From contig NZ_CCAT010000083.1 in the NCBI RefSeq assembly GCF_000612845.1, positions 186,001 through 250,000 on the forward strand: 64,000 nt of DNA, in the 5' to 3' direction. Position numbers and translations under genes: made by a program. Of the stretch, positions 47,672 to 56,769 are shown one piece after another. The notes beneath the pieces were generated by a model. That model had not been told where the DNA came from, did not search any database, and saw only the letters and a list, made by a program, of their open reading frames with translations. Origin of the DNA: Clostridium ihumii AP5. GTDB taxonomy: Bacteria > Bacillota > Clostridia > Clostridiales > Clostridiaceae. Positions within the stretch are counted from its first letter, which is position 1. Each line of letters opens with the position of its first letter.

Positions 47672-48310
47672 ATGCTTAGAAGTTTTATTTTTATGTTTTT
47701 CTGAGTTTTTGCGTTTAGCTGTTTTCTTTTTCATAACAGAATATCCAAAAGAACCTAAAGAATTAGGTTTTATTTCAAAGTATTCTCCATGAGCATATGT
47801 AATTAAATTTGCCTTTTCAAAGTGAATTTTCCCTTTTTCATCTATTAATGTATCATCAACATAAGATGACAGTATTTCAGCTAAAAATAAATCATGTGTA
47901 CCTAGTTCTGTAATGGATTTTACTTTACATTCAAGTGTAATAGGACAAGATTCAATCATATCAACACTGATATTATCACAAGGAATCATATTAAAGTTAC
48001 ACGCTTTTATTTTGTCTATAGATCTTCCAGAGCGAACTCCACAAAAGTCTACTTCTTTAACTAAGTGCTTTGAAGGGATATTAACAACAAATTCCATTGT
48101 GTCCTTTACATATTCATAAGAGAGACGTTCTTTTCTAATTGCAACAGTAATCATAGGTGGCTTAGTACATGCAGTTCCAATCCAACCAACAGTAAAAACG
48201 TTTTGAAGGCCAGCTTTATTTTTACAACTAATAAGAACTACTGGCACAGGATTAAGCATAGCACTTCCTTTAAATTTTGTTTTGTTCAAGTTTTTCACAT
48301 CGCTTTCCAT
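47666..48310 (-). CDS. Flavin reductase-like FMN-binding split-barrel protein
   Basis: The protein binds FMN in a split barrel and probably reduces flavin or uses it with NAD(P)H. Motifs are PVPVVLISCKNKAG, VGWIGTACTKPPMITVAIR and EFVVNIPS, followed by the C-terminal HGEYFEI. Length 214 includes an unusual 25-residue C-terminal tail almost entirely of Lys, Arg, Ser, Asn and His, which could bind RNA or the membrane. The ATG has no good ribosome site; a GTG four codons later is an alternative start. It is convergent with yaaR. Confidence 0.85.
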   Translation of the reverse strand: MESDVKNLNKTKFKGSAMLNPVPVVLISCKNKAGLQNVFTVGWIGTACTKPPMITVAIRKERLSYEYVKDTMEFVVNIPSKHLVKEVDFCGVRSGRSIDKIKACNFNMIPCDNISVDMIESCPITLECKVKSITELGTHDLFLAEILSSYVDDTLIDEKGKIHFEKANLITYAHGEYFEIKPNSLGSFGYSVMKKKTAKRKNSEKHKNKTSKHK

Positions 48311-48389
48311 TTGAAAATTACAAATTAGATTATAACATACAATTAATCGGAATACTTATTTTCAAAGAAAAGAATATTTGATATATTTG

Positions 48390-48424
48390 AATTCAATGGT
48401 GTAATATAATTATACTATTGAATT
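48390..48424. promoter_or_regulatory. Imperfect palindrome upstream of the flavin reductase gene
   Basis: Arms AATTCAATGGTGTAAT and ATTATACTATTGAATT (14 of 16 paired) around ATA lie 80 bases before the flavin reductase start and 17 bases before repeat copy E. It may be an operator; no regulator is adjacent. Confidence 0.4.
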
Positions 48425-48440
48425 TAAAGAAGCTAACATA

Positions 48441-48906
48441 TATAGGAAAGCAAGATCAAATGAAATTACTTTTATTTCAGTTAAGAAAGAGAGCGTTAAA
48501 GTATTGCACAAAAATTAACAATGAAGGATAAAATTAAAGTATCAGTTTTTAAAAATTAATTTTTATAATGATTTGTAAAACAAATTATTTAACGAGTATA
48601 TAGAAACTTAGTTTTTACAAAATATCCAAAGTAATATTTATATTTACTATTAAACCTATGTTTAGTCAGAAGATTATAATGGGGAATTTATTCTCCAAAA
48701 TGAATTTTTTATGGATAAATATTATATTAATTTTATTTGAAGTACAAATAAAACATTGTAGCGGGAATTTCAATCCCAAGGATATTTACCATCATTGTTA
48801 ATTGCTAACTGTTAATTGGTTCAAAACATAACAATGGAATAAACTACAATATTAGTAGTATCATTTGAGAAAGCTATTATTTTGAATTTAAGCTTGGAAC
48901 CCTATA
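48441..48906 (+). repeat. Dispersed intergenic repeat, copy E (466 bp, with internal insertion)
   Basis: It opens with TATAGGAAAGCAAG and closes with CTTGGAACCCTATA. It has one left heptad and three on the right, hairpins ATTTGT/ACAAAT and GTTTTTA, and about 150 extra bases (48624-48786) bounded by AATATCC and GGATATT. It ends 55 bases before the preferred start of the next gene. Confidence 0.88.
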
Positions 48907-48961
48907 TATAAGAACAAACAATTTATTAGAAGAATTTATAGGCATGAAAGTAGGAGATTAT

Positions 48962-49699
48962 ATGAAAAGCAGAAAAGTAAGAGATTTAGTTATTGTTGAT
49001 ATAAATGAAAAGGAAAGAATGGTTATAGCTTGTGATAGTTCAGGATCTATTGGAAATAAAAGATATGATCTACTACAAGTAGAACCTTTTATTACAGGAA
49101 AGTATACTGTTAGAGTAGGATTATTAGAAATTTTATGTAGTGGTGCAGAAGTCATAACAATAGTTGATAATGTTTGTGCTGAAATGGAACCTACAGGGCG
49201 TGAAATTATAAGAGGAATTAATAGTGAACTAAAATTAGCTAAAATTGATGATGTACCTTTAACTGGTAGTACAGAAGAAAATTTTGAAGTATTTGCTACA
49301 GGGGTAGGAATTACTGTGATAGGTATAATAGATAAAGATAAGTTAAAAGTTAATAATATAAAGTCAAATTCGGTAATATATTCAATAGGTATTCCTAAAG
49401 TTGGAGATGAAATTGATTTTTATAACGATAATGATATATTTGGATATGAAACCTTGTATGATATAAAAGATTTAGAAGGAGTATATGAAATAGTTCCAGT
49501 AGGATCTAAAGGTATATTATATGAAGCTATTGGTCTGGCGACTAATAATGGAAAGAAATTTATTCAAAATGAAAATTTAAACGTGGATATAAAAAGAAGT
49601 TGTGGGCCAGCTACAGTGGTAATAGTAGCTATTGATAAATCTTTAGAGGATTATATAAAAGGAATAAAAAATTCTTGTAAAATTGGAGAAATAATATAA
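48962..49699 (+). CDS. PurM/AIR-synthase-like protein, possible alpha-ribazole kinase
   Basis: The 245-residue protein has a PurM-like N-terminal pattern: VIACDSSGSIG (about 22-32), LLQVEPFITGKYTVRVGLLE, then CAEMEPTGREIIRGI. This closely resembles my memory of CblS alpha-ribazole kinase, which allows alpha-ribazole salvage into B12. The B12-dependent nrdJ gene in the window makes this plausible, but no other cobalamin gene adjoins it, so the call stays tentative. ATG at 48962 follows AGGAG by five bases; ATG at 48944 is an alternative. It lies downstream of repeat copy E. Confidence 0.6.
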   Translation: MKSRKVRDLVIVDINEKERMVIACDSSGSIGNKRYDLLQVEPFITGKYTVRVGLLEILCSGAEVITIVDNVCAEMEPTGREIIRGINSELKLAKIDDVPLTGSTEENFEVFATGVGITVIGIIDKDKLKVNNIKSNSVIYSIGIPKVGDEIDFYNDNDIFGYETLYDIKDLEGVYEIVPVGSKGILYEAIGLATNNGKKFIQNENLNVDIKRSCGPATVVIVAIDKSLEDYIKGIKNSCKIGEII

Positions 49700-49742
49700 A
49701 AAAATAATCATACTATAAATTTAATACAAGCATGATTATTTT
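49700..49742. terminator. Bidirectional terminator
   Basis: Arms AAAATAATCAT and ATGATTATTTT with a 20-base loop separate the PurM-like gene and the 30-codon ORF. Confidence 0.7.
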
Positions 49743-49828
49743 CCTAAAGTATATAATATGAATATTAATATGTATTCTAATATAAGTGTAATTGTGAGAA
49801 TAAAAAATAACTTTTTAAAAATTTTCAT
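49736..49828 (-). CDS. Thirty-residue predicted membrane peptide
   Basis: A short ORF reads MKIFKKLFFILTITLILEYI and ten further residues ending YTLGK. It has a basic N-terminus and one hydrophobic helix. A strong AGGAGGT site lies before the ATG, and the stop sits in a terminator, so translation is likely. No family is recognised; it could be a small regulatory or toxin-like membrane peptide. Confidence 0.55.
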   Translation of the reverse strand: MKIFKKLFFILTITLILEYILIFILYTLGK

Positions 49829-49935
49829 ACATACCTCCTAGTATAGAATTAAAATTATATAATCATATACTATAAGGTATGATGTTTAAATTAAAAAAGT
49901 TACTTAATATGTAAATTTAAATGTAACAAAATTTT

Positions 49936-49977
49936 AAATAAGGATGTTATCTAGTTTGATAACATCCTTATTTTTAT
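49936..49977 (-). terminator. Terminator of the DEAD-box helicase gene
   Basis: Perfect arms AAATAAGGATGTTATC and GATAACATCCTTATTT around TAGTTT. Confidence 0.9.
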
Positions 49978-51575
49978 CTTCTATGAGAAACTTCTATTCT
50001 CACTTTTCTTTTATTATTAATTTTTTTGCCAGAGCTTTTTTCTATTATTATATCAACTAATTGTGATGGAACATCTATAAAAGTAAATTTATCTAATATA
50101 TCAATTCTACCAAGTTCTTTAGATTTTACACCAGCTGTAGTATCTAAAAACTTAACTAAATCTAGAGTGTTTACTTTGTCTAATCTACCAACAGATAAGA
50201 ATAAACGAGATATATCATCATTATTAGCATTATTAGTATTATTAACAGTGTTATTCTGTAAAGTATCTTCTGTATAATCAAAGTTTGATTCTTTATCAAA
50301 AATTAATTTTATTAAAGAAGCAGAAACATCTTCAGCACCATATTCAGTTATAAGATCTTTAGAAATTTGTATAAATTGTTCATATGAATTAGCTTCTAAA
50401 GTTTCTTTTATAGAATCTATTATAGCCTCAGATTTTGATGCATATATATCAGCTAAAGTAGGGATTTGTTTTCTTAACATTTTACTTTTTGTTGTATTTT
50501 CGATTTGTCTTATCATAGACATTTCTTTACGACAAGCAAAACTATAAGCAGTACCTTCTCTATTAGCTCTTCCAGTTCTACCAATTCTGTGAACATATGA
50601 TTCAGAGTCTTGAGGTAAATCATAATTTATAACATGAGTTACATCTTCAACGTCTATTCCACGAGCAGCAACATCTGTTGCAACTAAATAGTTTAATTTT
50701 CCAGATTTAAACTTATTTAATGTGTTTAATCTTTGGATTTGTTTCATATCTCCGTGCATACCTTCAACTATGTAACCTTTACTTTGCATAGATCCAACTA
50801 ATTCATCTACACCTTTTTTCGTTTTACAGAAAAGAATAGCTGATTTTGGAGCATCAACATCTAAAATTCTGCAAAGTGCTTCAAGTTTATTTTTAGGACT
50901 AACTTCAAAGTAATATTGTTCTATTTTAGAAACTGTTAAAGACTTTTTAGCTATAGCTATATGTTGTGCATCTGGTTTCATATAATTTTTAGCTAAGTTT
51001 TTGATTTGTCTTGGCATTGTTGCAGAGAATAACATTGTTTGTCTAGTTTCTGGTAAGTTGTGGATTATTGCTTCTATATCTTCAATGAATCCCATATTTA
51101 ACATTTCATCAGCTTCATCTAAAACTAAAAAATTAGCATTTTCAAGTCTTAAAGTTTTTCTGTTTATGTGATAAAGAACTCTTCCAGGAGTACCAACAAC
51201 AATGTCAACTCCTTTTCTTAAAGGTGCAAGTTGTTTATCTATAGATTGACCTCCAAATATTGGAAGGATTTTAAACTTAGTATATTTATTAAGTCTTCCT
51301 AATTCTTCACTAACTTGTATAGCAAGCTCTCTTGTAGGTGCTAATATTATAGCTTGAACTTTACCATTAGAAGGCTCCATACGACTTAAAAGTGGTGCTC
51401 CAAAGGCTAAAGTTTTACCAGTACCGGTCTGAGCTTGACCTATAAAATCTTGTCCCTCTAAGCTTACAGGAATACTTTTAGCTTGTATATCCGATGGATT
51501 TTCAAATTTCAAATCATTTATTGCCTGTAAAACATCTGGGTTAAGATTTAATTCTTCAAATTTTATTTTATTCAT
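49974..51575 (-). CDS. deaD: DEAD-box ATP-dependent RNA helicase
   Basis: This 533-residue RNA helicase would unwind RNA duplexes in ribosome assembly or mRNA turnover. Motifs in order: Q motif with FENPSDIQAKSIP, Walker A AQTGTGKT, PTRELA, DEAD box VLDEADEML, SAT, and HRIGRTGRANR. The C-terminal domain (about 450-533), LFLSVGRLDKVNTLDLVKFL onward, matches the DbpA RNA-binding type, suggesting 23S rRNA targeting. ATG at 51575 is spaced correctly from AGAGGA; 51581 lies too near. It is single, with its own terminator. Confidence 0.94.
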   Translation of the reverse strand: MNKIKFEELNLNPDVLQAINDLKFENPSDIQAKSIPVSLEGQDFIGQAQTGTGKTLAFGAPLLSRMEPSNGKVQAIILAPTRELAIQVSEELGRLNKYTKFKILPIFGGQSIDKQLAPLRKGVDIVVGTPGRVLYHINRKTLRLENANFLVLDEADEMLNMGFIEDIEAIIHNLPETRQTMLFSATMPRQIKNLAKNYMKPDAQHIAIAKKSLTVSKIEQYYFEVSPKNKLEALCRILDVDAPKSAILFCKTKKGVDELVGSMQSKGYIVEGMHGDMKQIQRLNTLNKFKSGKLNYLVATDVAARGIDVEDVTHVINYDLPQDSESYVHRIGRTGRANREGTAYSFACRKEMSMIRQIENTTKSKMLRKQIPTLADIYASKSEAIIDSIKETLEANSYEQFIQISKDLITEYGAEDVSASLIKLIFDKESNFDYTEDTLQNNTVNNTNNANNDDISRLFLSVGRLDKVNTLDLVKFLDTTAGVKSKELGRIDILDKFTFIDVPSQLVDIIIEKSSGKKINNKRKVRIEVSHRR

Positions 51576-52260
51576 TAACATTCCTCTTTCTATTATTGGT
51601 TTAGTATAAAAATTTTAAATAAGTTATTATCAATTAAGTAAGGGTATGACGTTGAAGTTCTAATATGAATTTTCAATATGAAAAGTTACCCTTTAGAAAT
51701 CCAACAAAATGAATAATTAAACTTTGAAGCCGGATTTCTATATATGAAAATTTACTAATGAAATTTTTTATTTAAAGTTAACATACAATTCATAGTACCA
51801 CAATATTAATATAATAGCAATCAATATATTTAAAAATATTAAAAAAATACAAGAAAAAATATGGCATATATGAATATAAGTGCTATATTTTTAGAGTGTA
51901 GATTACGTTGATTTACTATAGCCAATATATTATAGTATTCTAGAGAGTAATTTGCTTAAGACATTTCATTTATAGAAAAGCAAATTTAAAAATTAACTTA
52001 GTATATTTAAGTTAAAATCAAAAATTAGAACTAATGTTTTTTTTATTTAGGTTCAATTATTATATAATGTAGAGTTTAAAATAAATCTTTTAAATTATTA
52101 ATTTCCAAACTTGGACACTATTAATAGTGAATTTAGATTAGAAATATTTTTACTACATATATATTATATTGTTTCTAAATACTAGTTTATTTATACATTA
52201 AGGTTATATTATTTATAAATAAATTTTATTAGAAGATTTAATCTAAGAAGAGGAGGCAGT
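51576..52260. other. Long AT-rich intergenic region between divergent genes
   Basis: About 685 bases hold promoters for deaD and the M16 peptidase gene. A decayed repeat copy lies at 51642-51742. Near 52103, CCAAACTTGGACACTATTAATAG resembles part of the fragment at 19199-19225. No supported ORF was found. Confidence 0.45.
51642..51742 (-). repeat. Decayed, shortened repeat copy H
   Basis: Read on the minus strand it opens TATAGAAATCC, continues with a TTTAATTATTCAT stretch like the head of copies A-G, and closes with AGAACTT...ACCCTTA. It is about 100 bases and lies 66 bases before the deaD start in the same orientation as that gene. The match is partial. Confidence 0.4.
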
Positions 52261-53505
52261 ATGGCAACTTATAAATTTGATACAAGAGATATTATATTAG
52301 AAAATGGAATAAGACTTATAACAATAAAAAGAGATACTCAAATAGCATCTGTTCATGTTGGTATTAATATAGGAGCTTTATATGAAAAAAAGGATATGAG
52401 GGGTATTGCACATTTCGTAGAGCACATGCTATTTAAGGGAACAAAAACTAGAAGTAATGAAGAGTTAAATTATGATTTAGAGTGCTTAGGTGGAGAATAT
52501 AATGCATATACAGATTATAAATGCACTGTATACAATACAACAACATTAAATGAAGAGGTAGAAAATTGTATAAAAATTCTAGGAGATTTGGTTACAAATT
52601 CTATCTTTCCTGAAGAACAAATTGAAAAAGAAAGAAATGTTATTATATCTGAAGTGAAAAGTGGAAAAGATGATTTAGAAGACTTAAGTTTTAATAAAAT
52701 AAATAATGCAGCATTTATTCATAGTCCATTAAAATGTGATGTTATAGGAAAGGAAAGTAACATAAAAAAATTTAAAAAGAAGGATTTAATTGATTTTTAT
52801 AAGAGATATTATGTTCCTAATAATTGTGTTATATCAATTGTATCTAATTATGATCATGACTATATAAAGAAAGTGGTAGAATTAGAATTTGGAGGATGGA
52901 TTAAAAATAATTTTGAAAGACCGGAAGTTAGTTTTGAAAAAAATGCAAATAAAACAATTGTAAGTCATAAAAAAGATATAGAACAAAGTACAGTAGTATA
53001 TCTTTTTGCTTTTGATAAACTTACTAAGAAAGAAGAATTAGCACTTAGAGTTTTAAATCATAAATTAGGTGAAAGTGGAAACTCAATATTATTTAGAAGG
53101 TTGAGAGAAGAAAAAGGACTAGCTTATGATGTATATACTTCTTTAGATTTAAGTGAAAAATTAAAATCACTATATATTTATACTTCAATTTCAGAAGAAA
53201 ATGTAAATGAAACATTAGATAGTATTGATGAATGTATTGATGATATTATAAATGAAAGAATTTCTTTTGATGATAAAAGTATAGAGCTTATGAAAAAAGT
53301 TTTTAAGACAGCAGTAGCATCTACTTTAGAAGATTCAACAGATCTTGGAAATTATGTTGTCCATCAAGCTATGGAAGGTGAAAACATCTATGAATTTGTA
53401 GATGAAATGGAGAATTTGAACAATATAAATCAGGATGACTTATATGATGTAGCTAGAAAAATATTAAAAAAACCTACTATTCATGTATTATTAAGGGAAG
53501 AATAG
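52261..53505 (+). CDS. M16 family zinc peptidase
   Basis: This insulinase-type metallopeptidase of 414 residues has the inverted zinc motif HFVEHMLFKGT (about residues 52-62) and the downstream glutamate segment ERNVIISEV. The C-terminal half includes the substrate-binding RRLREEKGLAYDVYT. It matches the processing-peptidase-like group (PqqL/YmxG). Its substrate is unknown. The ATG follows GAGGAGG. It is monocistronic and followed by repeat sequences. Confidence 0.92.
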   Translation: MATYKFDTRDIILENGIRLITIKRDTQIASVHVGINIGALYEKKDMRGIAHFVEHMLFKGTKTRSNEELNYDLECLGGEYNAYTDYKCTVYNTTTLNEEVENCIKILGDLVTNSIFPEEQIEKERNVIISEVKSGKDDLEDLSFNKINNAAFIHSPLKCDVIGKESNIKKFKKKDLIDFYKRYYVPNNCVISIVSNYDHDYIKKVVELEFGGWIKNNFERPEVSFEKNANKTIVSHKKDIEQSTVVYLFAFDKLTKKEELALRVLNHKLGESGNSILFRRLREEKGLAYDVYTSLDLSEKLKSLYIYTSISEENVNETLDSIDECIDDIINERISFDDKSIELMKKVFKTAVASTLEDSTDLGNYVVHQAMEGENIYEFVDEMENLNNINQDDLYDVARKILKKPTIHVLLREE

Positions 53506-53522
53506 AGTATAACTTAGAGATG

Positions 53523-53682
53523 TGTGCGTAAAGTTAAATTACAAAGATTTCATAGAACAAAATAAATAAATTAATTTAATTGAAAAAATTGATTTTAAAT
53601 CTCCGTGATATTCATTAGTATTATTAACTGTTAGTTTAGTTAAATATAAAAATATGAATAATTATGGACAACTTTACGCACA
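53523..53682. repeat. 160-bp element with perfect 13-base terminal inverted repeats
   Basis: TGTGCGTAAAGTT at 53523 and AACTTTACGCACA at 53682 form a perfect inverted pair. The interior is A/T-rich and non-coding, and part of it (near 53620-53660) resembles the right half of the TATAGG repeat. It seems to truncate the repeat remnant that follows. Confidence 0.65.
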
Positions 53683-53683
53683 A

Positions 53684-53770
53684 AGGGCTATGAAAATAGG
53701 AATAACTTGTAACTCTAGAATTATCATTTGATAAAGATGTTATTTAAACTTCAAACTTGGAACTCTATAT
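53684..53770 (+). repeat. Truncated right end of a TATAGG repeat
   Basis: AATAGGAATAACTTGTAACTC and the TTGATAAAGATGTTATTT segment match the last 85 bases of copies C and D, ending ACTTGGAACTCTATA. It shares its last TATA with the head of copy F, so two copies are in tandem. Confidence 0.8.
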
Positions 53771-54024
53771 AGGAATTCAAATTAAAACTTTAAGGCATTC
53801 ATGTTTCAGTTGAGAATTTTAACTCTAAGTTTTAATCTATATTTTTAAAATTAGCAATTGACATCGGACAGCTTTAGATATTAGGAACAAAGTGAGTAAT
53901 ATCAACCATCACTATTCACTCTTACTTTTTACTTGGTTCAAAATATAAAAACAAGAATAAATTATAACGCTACCAATATCATTTGATAAAAGGATTACTT
54001 TGAATTTGAACTTAAAGCTCTATA
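53768..54024 (+). repeat. Dispersed intergenic repeat, copy F (257 bp, internal deletion)
   Basis: It opens with TATAGGAATTCAAA and closes with CTTAAAGCTCTATA. About 95 bases covering the left hairpins are missing, but GATATTA/TAATATC and the right half are intact. It ends 70 bases before recX. Confidence 0.88.
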
Positions 54025-54094
54025 TAATATAACGATTATATAAGTTTAAAATTAAATATTGAATTCTATATAAATTATTAGAAGGAAAGATGTT

Positions 54095-54925
54095 ATGGAA
54101 AGTAAAATTACAAAAATTGAAACACAAAAAAATAATAAGGATAGAGTAAATATATATATAAATGAAGAATATGCATTTTCATGTAGCTCAGAACTTGTAT
54201 ATTATCATAAATTAGAAAAGGGAAAATTAATAGAAGAAAAAAACTTAAATGAAGTACTTAAAGAGGATGATTATATTAAAGCTAAAAGTGCTGCTTTAAA
54301 GGTTATAGAAAAATCATTTAAGACTGAAAAAGAAATTTATAAAAAACTTAGTAGTAAAGGATATAATGATGACATTATTGAAAGAGTACTAAAGTTTTTA
54401 AAGGAATATAAGTTTGTAGACGATAAAAAGTATACAGAACTATATGTTAAGGAAAAATCTAGATGTCAGGGTAAGAATAAAATTAGAAATTCACTTTTAA
54501 ATAAAGGTATAAATGAAGAGTTTATAAATGACAAAATTTCAACAGTATCAGAAGAAAAGGAAGTAGAAGTGGCGCTAGTTCTAATTAATAAAAAATACAA
54601 AATATTGATAAAAAATGAAGATAATATATTAAAAGTAAAAAGAAAGTTATATGATTATTTGATTAGAAATGGATTTAATGGAAATGTTATAAACAGTGTT
54701 ATATTACAGACTGTTAAAGAAGAAGATTTCATAAAAGAAGAAAATGAAGAAGATAAAGAAAAAAGTTTAAACGAATTATATACTTTAACAGAAAAAAGAT
54801 TAAAAATAGTACAGAAATCTGAAAATGATGAACAAAAAATAAAAAGAAGAATATACGATTATTTATTAAGAAGGGGATATAAATATGATGATATAAAAAG
54901 AGTATTTGAAGATTTCTATTCTTAA
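54095..54925 (+). CDS. recX: RecX-family regulator of RecA
   Basis: RecX proteins bind the RecA filament and inhibit or modulate recombination. The 276-residue product has the N-terminal beta region and repeated three-helix units, with the family motif LKEYKFVDDKKYTELYVKEK around residue 110. It is on the long side, as in Firmicutes, with a Glu/Lys-rich linker around 215-235 followed by another helical repeat (RRIYDYLLRRGY). GAAGGAAAG precedes the ATG. It follows repeat copy F and precedes the transglutaminase-like gene by 75 bases. Confidence 0.9.
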   Translation: MESKITKIETQKNNKDRVNIYINEEYAFSCSSELVYYHKLEKGKLIEEKNLNEVLKEDDYIKAKSAALKVIEKSFKTEKEIYKKLSSKGYNDDIIERVLKFLKEYKFVDDKKYTELYVKEKSRCQGKNKIRNSLLNKGINEEFINDKISTVSEEKEVEVALVLINKKYKILIKNEDNILKVKRKLYDYLIRNGFNGNVINSVILQTVKEEDFIKEENEEDKEKSLNELYTLTEKRLKIVQKSENDEQKIKRRIYDYLLRRGYKYDDIKRVFEDFYS

Positions 54926-55000
54926 TCTTTAAATTTATGCTATACATTGTAGATTTTACAATTTATGCAATTCAATATGTATGGGGAAAGGGGTGGATTT

Positions 55001-56185
55001 TTGAAATATAATATAATTACTATAATTTTAGTGGCTTTTTTTATTTACCCTATAATAAAAGGTTTTTTATTTAAATATTCAAGCAAAGCATTAAAGAATA
55101 CAATAAATTCTATATTTGGAAGTATTGCATTGATTTTATCTATTATAATAACAAGTAAAAATATAGGAAAAGTATTTAATTTAAATAACATAGGAAAGTT
55201 TGATAAGTTTTATAGTTATATTCCACAAAAAATATTAGAGTTGGCAAGAGAGAATCCGTTAATAACTAGAATAATAGTAACAATATTTTTTATATTATTG
55301 ATACAAGGAATCATAATTTTGATTTTTTATATGTTCAATAGTATTATTTTTTATCCATTATTAAATCTTATGGATGAAAAGTTGAAAGGGAAAAGCAATA
55401 TAACAAGAAGAATATGTGGAGCTGTATTTCAACTACCTAAATCAATATGCTATATAATATTAATTACTTTTCTGTTAACAATTACAGGCATGTTTAATAG
55501 AAATGAAAACTATTTAAAGGCTTTAGAGGATTCTGAACTATATACTTTGATATCTGAAAAAGTTGTGAAACCAATTACTAAATCAGATATAGTAAGAAGT
55601 CTTCCAAAGGTAGTTAATGATTCATTAAAAATTATAGTTGAAAATGATGATGTATCAAAAAAAATAGATAATAATATTTTAGAAAATTACTTAGAAAAGA
55701 AAGTTACAGTATATTATAATGGTATAACTTTAGATGAGGGGATAAAATCAAACGATACTATAAAAAACAAGACTTTAAGTATAACAAATAGTAAAAGTAG
55801 TACGTATGACAAAGCATATTCTATATATGAATGGATAGGAAAAAATATAGATTATGATGATGGAAAGGCAAATGATGTTATAAATAATAGTAAAGATGTT
55901 AAATCCGGTGCTATTGAAGCTTTTAAAACAGGTAGAGGTGTTTGTTTTGATTATGCATGTTTATTTGTGGCTATGTGCAGGGAAAGTAATATAAAAGTAA
56001 GGATGGTAATAGGAGAAGGATTTAATGGGAAAGAATGGGTGAATCATTCTTGGAATGAATTTTATGATGATGATAATAATAGGTGGATAAATGTAGATTC
56101 AACTTTTTACTCTGGTGGTAATTATTTTAATAATAGTGATTTTAGTAATGATCATAGAAATACTCAAGTTGTTGGTGAATGGTAA
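55001..56185 (+). CDS. Membrane protein with transglutaminase-like domain, CvpA-like N-terminus
   Basis: The 394-residue protein has four N-terminal membrane helices (about 3-22, 38-60, 98-120, 150-172) and an external C-terminal transglutaminase-like domain. The catalytic Cys is in TGRGVCFDYACLFVAM, the His in WVNHSWNEFY and the Asp in WINVDSTF. Such proteins may act as peptidases or cross-linking enzymes; the substrate is unknown. TTG at 55001 follows AGGGGTGG; the upstream ATG lacks a site. Confidence 0.88.
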   Translation: MKYNIITIILVAFFIYPIIKGFLFKYSSKALKNTINSIFGSIALILSIIITSKNIGKVFNLNNIGKFDKFYSYIPQKILELARENPLITRIIVTIFFILLIQGIIILIFYMFNSIIFYPLLNLMDEKLKGKSNITRRICGAVFQLPKSICYIILITFLLTITGMFNRNENYLKALEDSELYTLISEKVVKPITKSDIVRSLPKVVNDSLKIIVENDDVSKKIDNNILENYLEKKVTVYYNGITLDEGIKSNDTIKNKTLSITNSKSSTYDKAYSIYEWIGKNIDYDDGKANDVINNSKDVKSGAIEAFKTGRGVCFDYACLFVAMCRESNIKVRMVIGEGFNGKEWVNHSWNEFYDDDNNRWINVDSTFYSGGNYFNNSDFSNDHRNTQVVGEW

Positions 56186-56186
56186 A

Positions 56187-56216
56187 AAAGACTTCTAATA
56201 TTAAGAAGTCTTATTT
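56187..56216. terminator. Bidirectional terminator
   Basis: Arms AAGACTTCT and AGAAGTCTT around AATATTA lie between convergent genes, with T/A runs on both sides. Confidence 0.88.
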
Positions 56217-56566
56217 TCGTTAAGGTAAGTATTTAAAATTAAACTTATTGCTTTCTCACATTCATTATCATCACCATTTAATGACCATGCTATATTAAAG
56301 TAATTTAATGCTTTCCTTTTGTCATTTAGCATTGCATAGCAATAGCCTAAATTGAAAAAATAGGAACTTTCTTTCTTTAGCTTTATTGCATTAAGTAAAT
56401 ATTGAATTGCATTCTCAAAATCTCTTAACTTGATAAAGCACACAGCAGTATTATAAAGAGATGATGATTCATTATCATTAAGTTCCATAGCTTTTTTGTA
56501 CATATCTATAGCATGTTTATATTGCTTTTGATTATAAAATTCATTAGCTTTATCAAAATAGTTCAT
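56201..56566 (-). CDS. Tetratricopeptide repeat protein
   Basis: The 121-residue protein consists of three TPR units: YKHAIDMYKKAMELN (about 16-30), FENAIQYLLNAIKLK and KRKALNYFNIAWSLN. It would serve as a small scaffold; no partner is implied by the context. The start follows GGAGG. It is single and divergent from the valS transcript. Confidence 0.85.
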   Translation of the reverse strand: MNYFDKANEFYNQKQYKHAIDMYKKAMELNDNESSSLYNTAVCFIKLRDFENAIQYLLNAIKLKKESSYFFNLGYCYAMLNDKRKALNYFNIAWSLNGDDNECEKAISLILNTYLNENKTS

Positions 56567-56732
56567 TAAAAAACCTCCAAATATAGTAATTTATATTTGT
56601 AATCATTGACAAAAAAAAGATTTATATACAATAAAGACTTTAATATTTACAAGAGTTTAAATAAATTGAAAAATAAAGAGTGAATTGTATAGATAATTAG
56701 AAATAGGGAAGAATTAAATGTATAAACGGCTA

Positions 56733-56761
56733 TTGACTTTTCAATCAGTGTTTATTATAAT
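56733..56761 (+). promoter_or_regulatory. Promoter of the valS T-box transcript
   Basis: TTGACT and TATAAT are separated by 17 bases about 30 bases before the T-box leader begins. Confidence 0.88.
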
Positions 56762-56769
56762 TAATTAAA

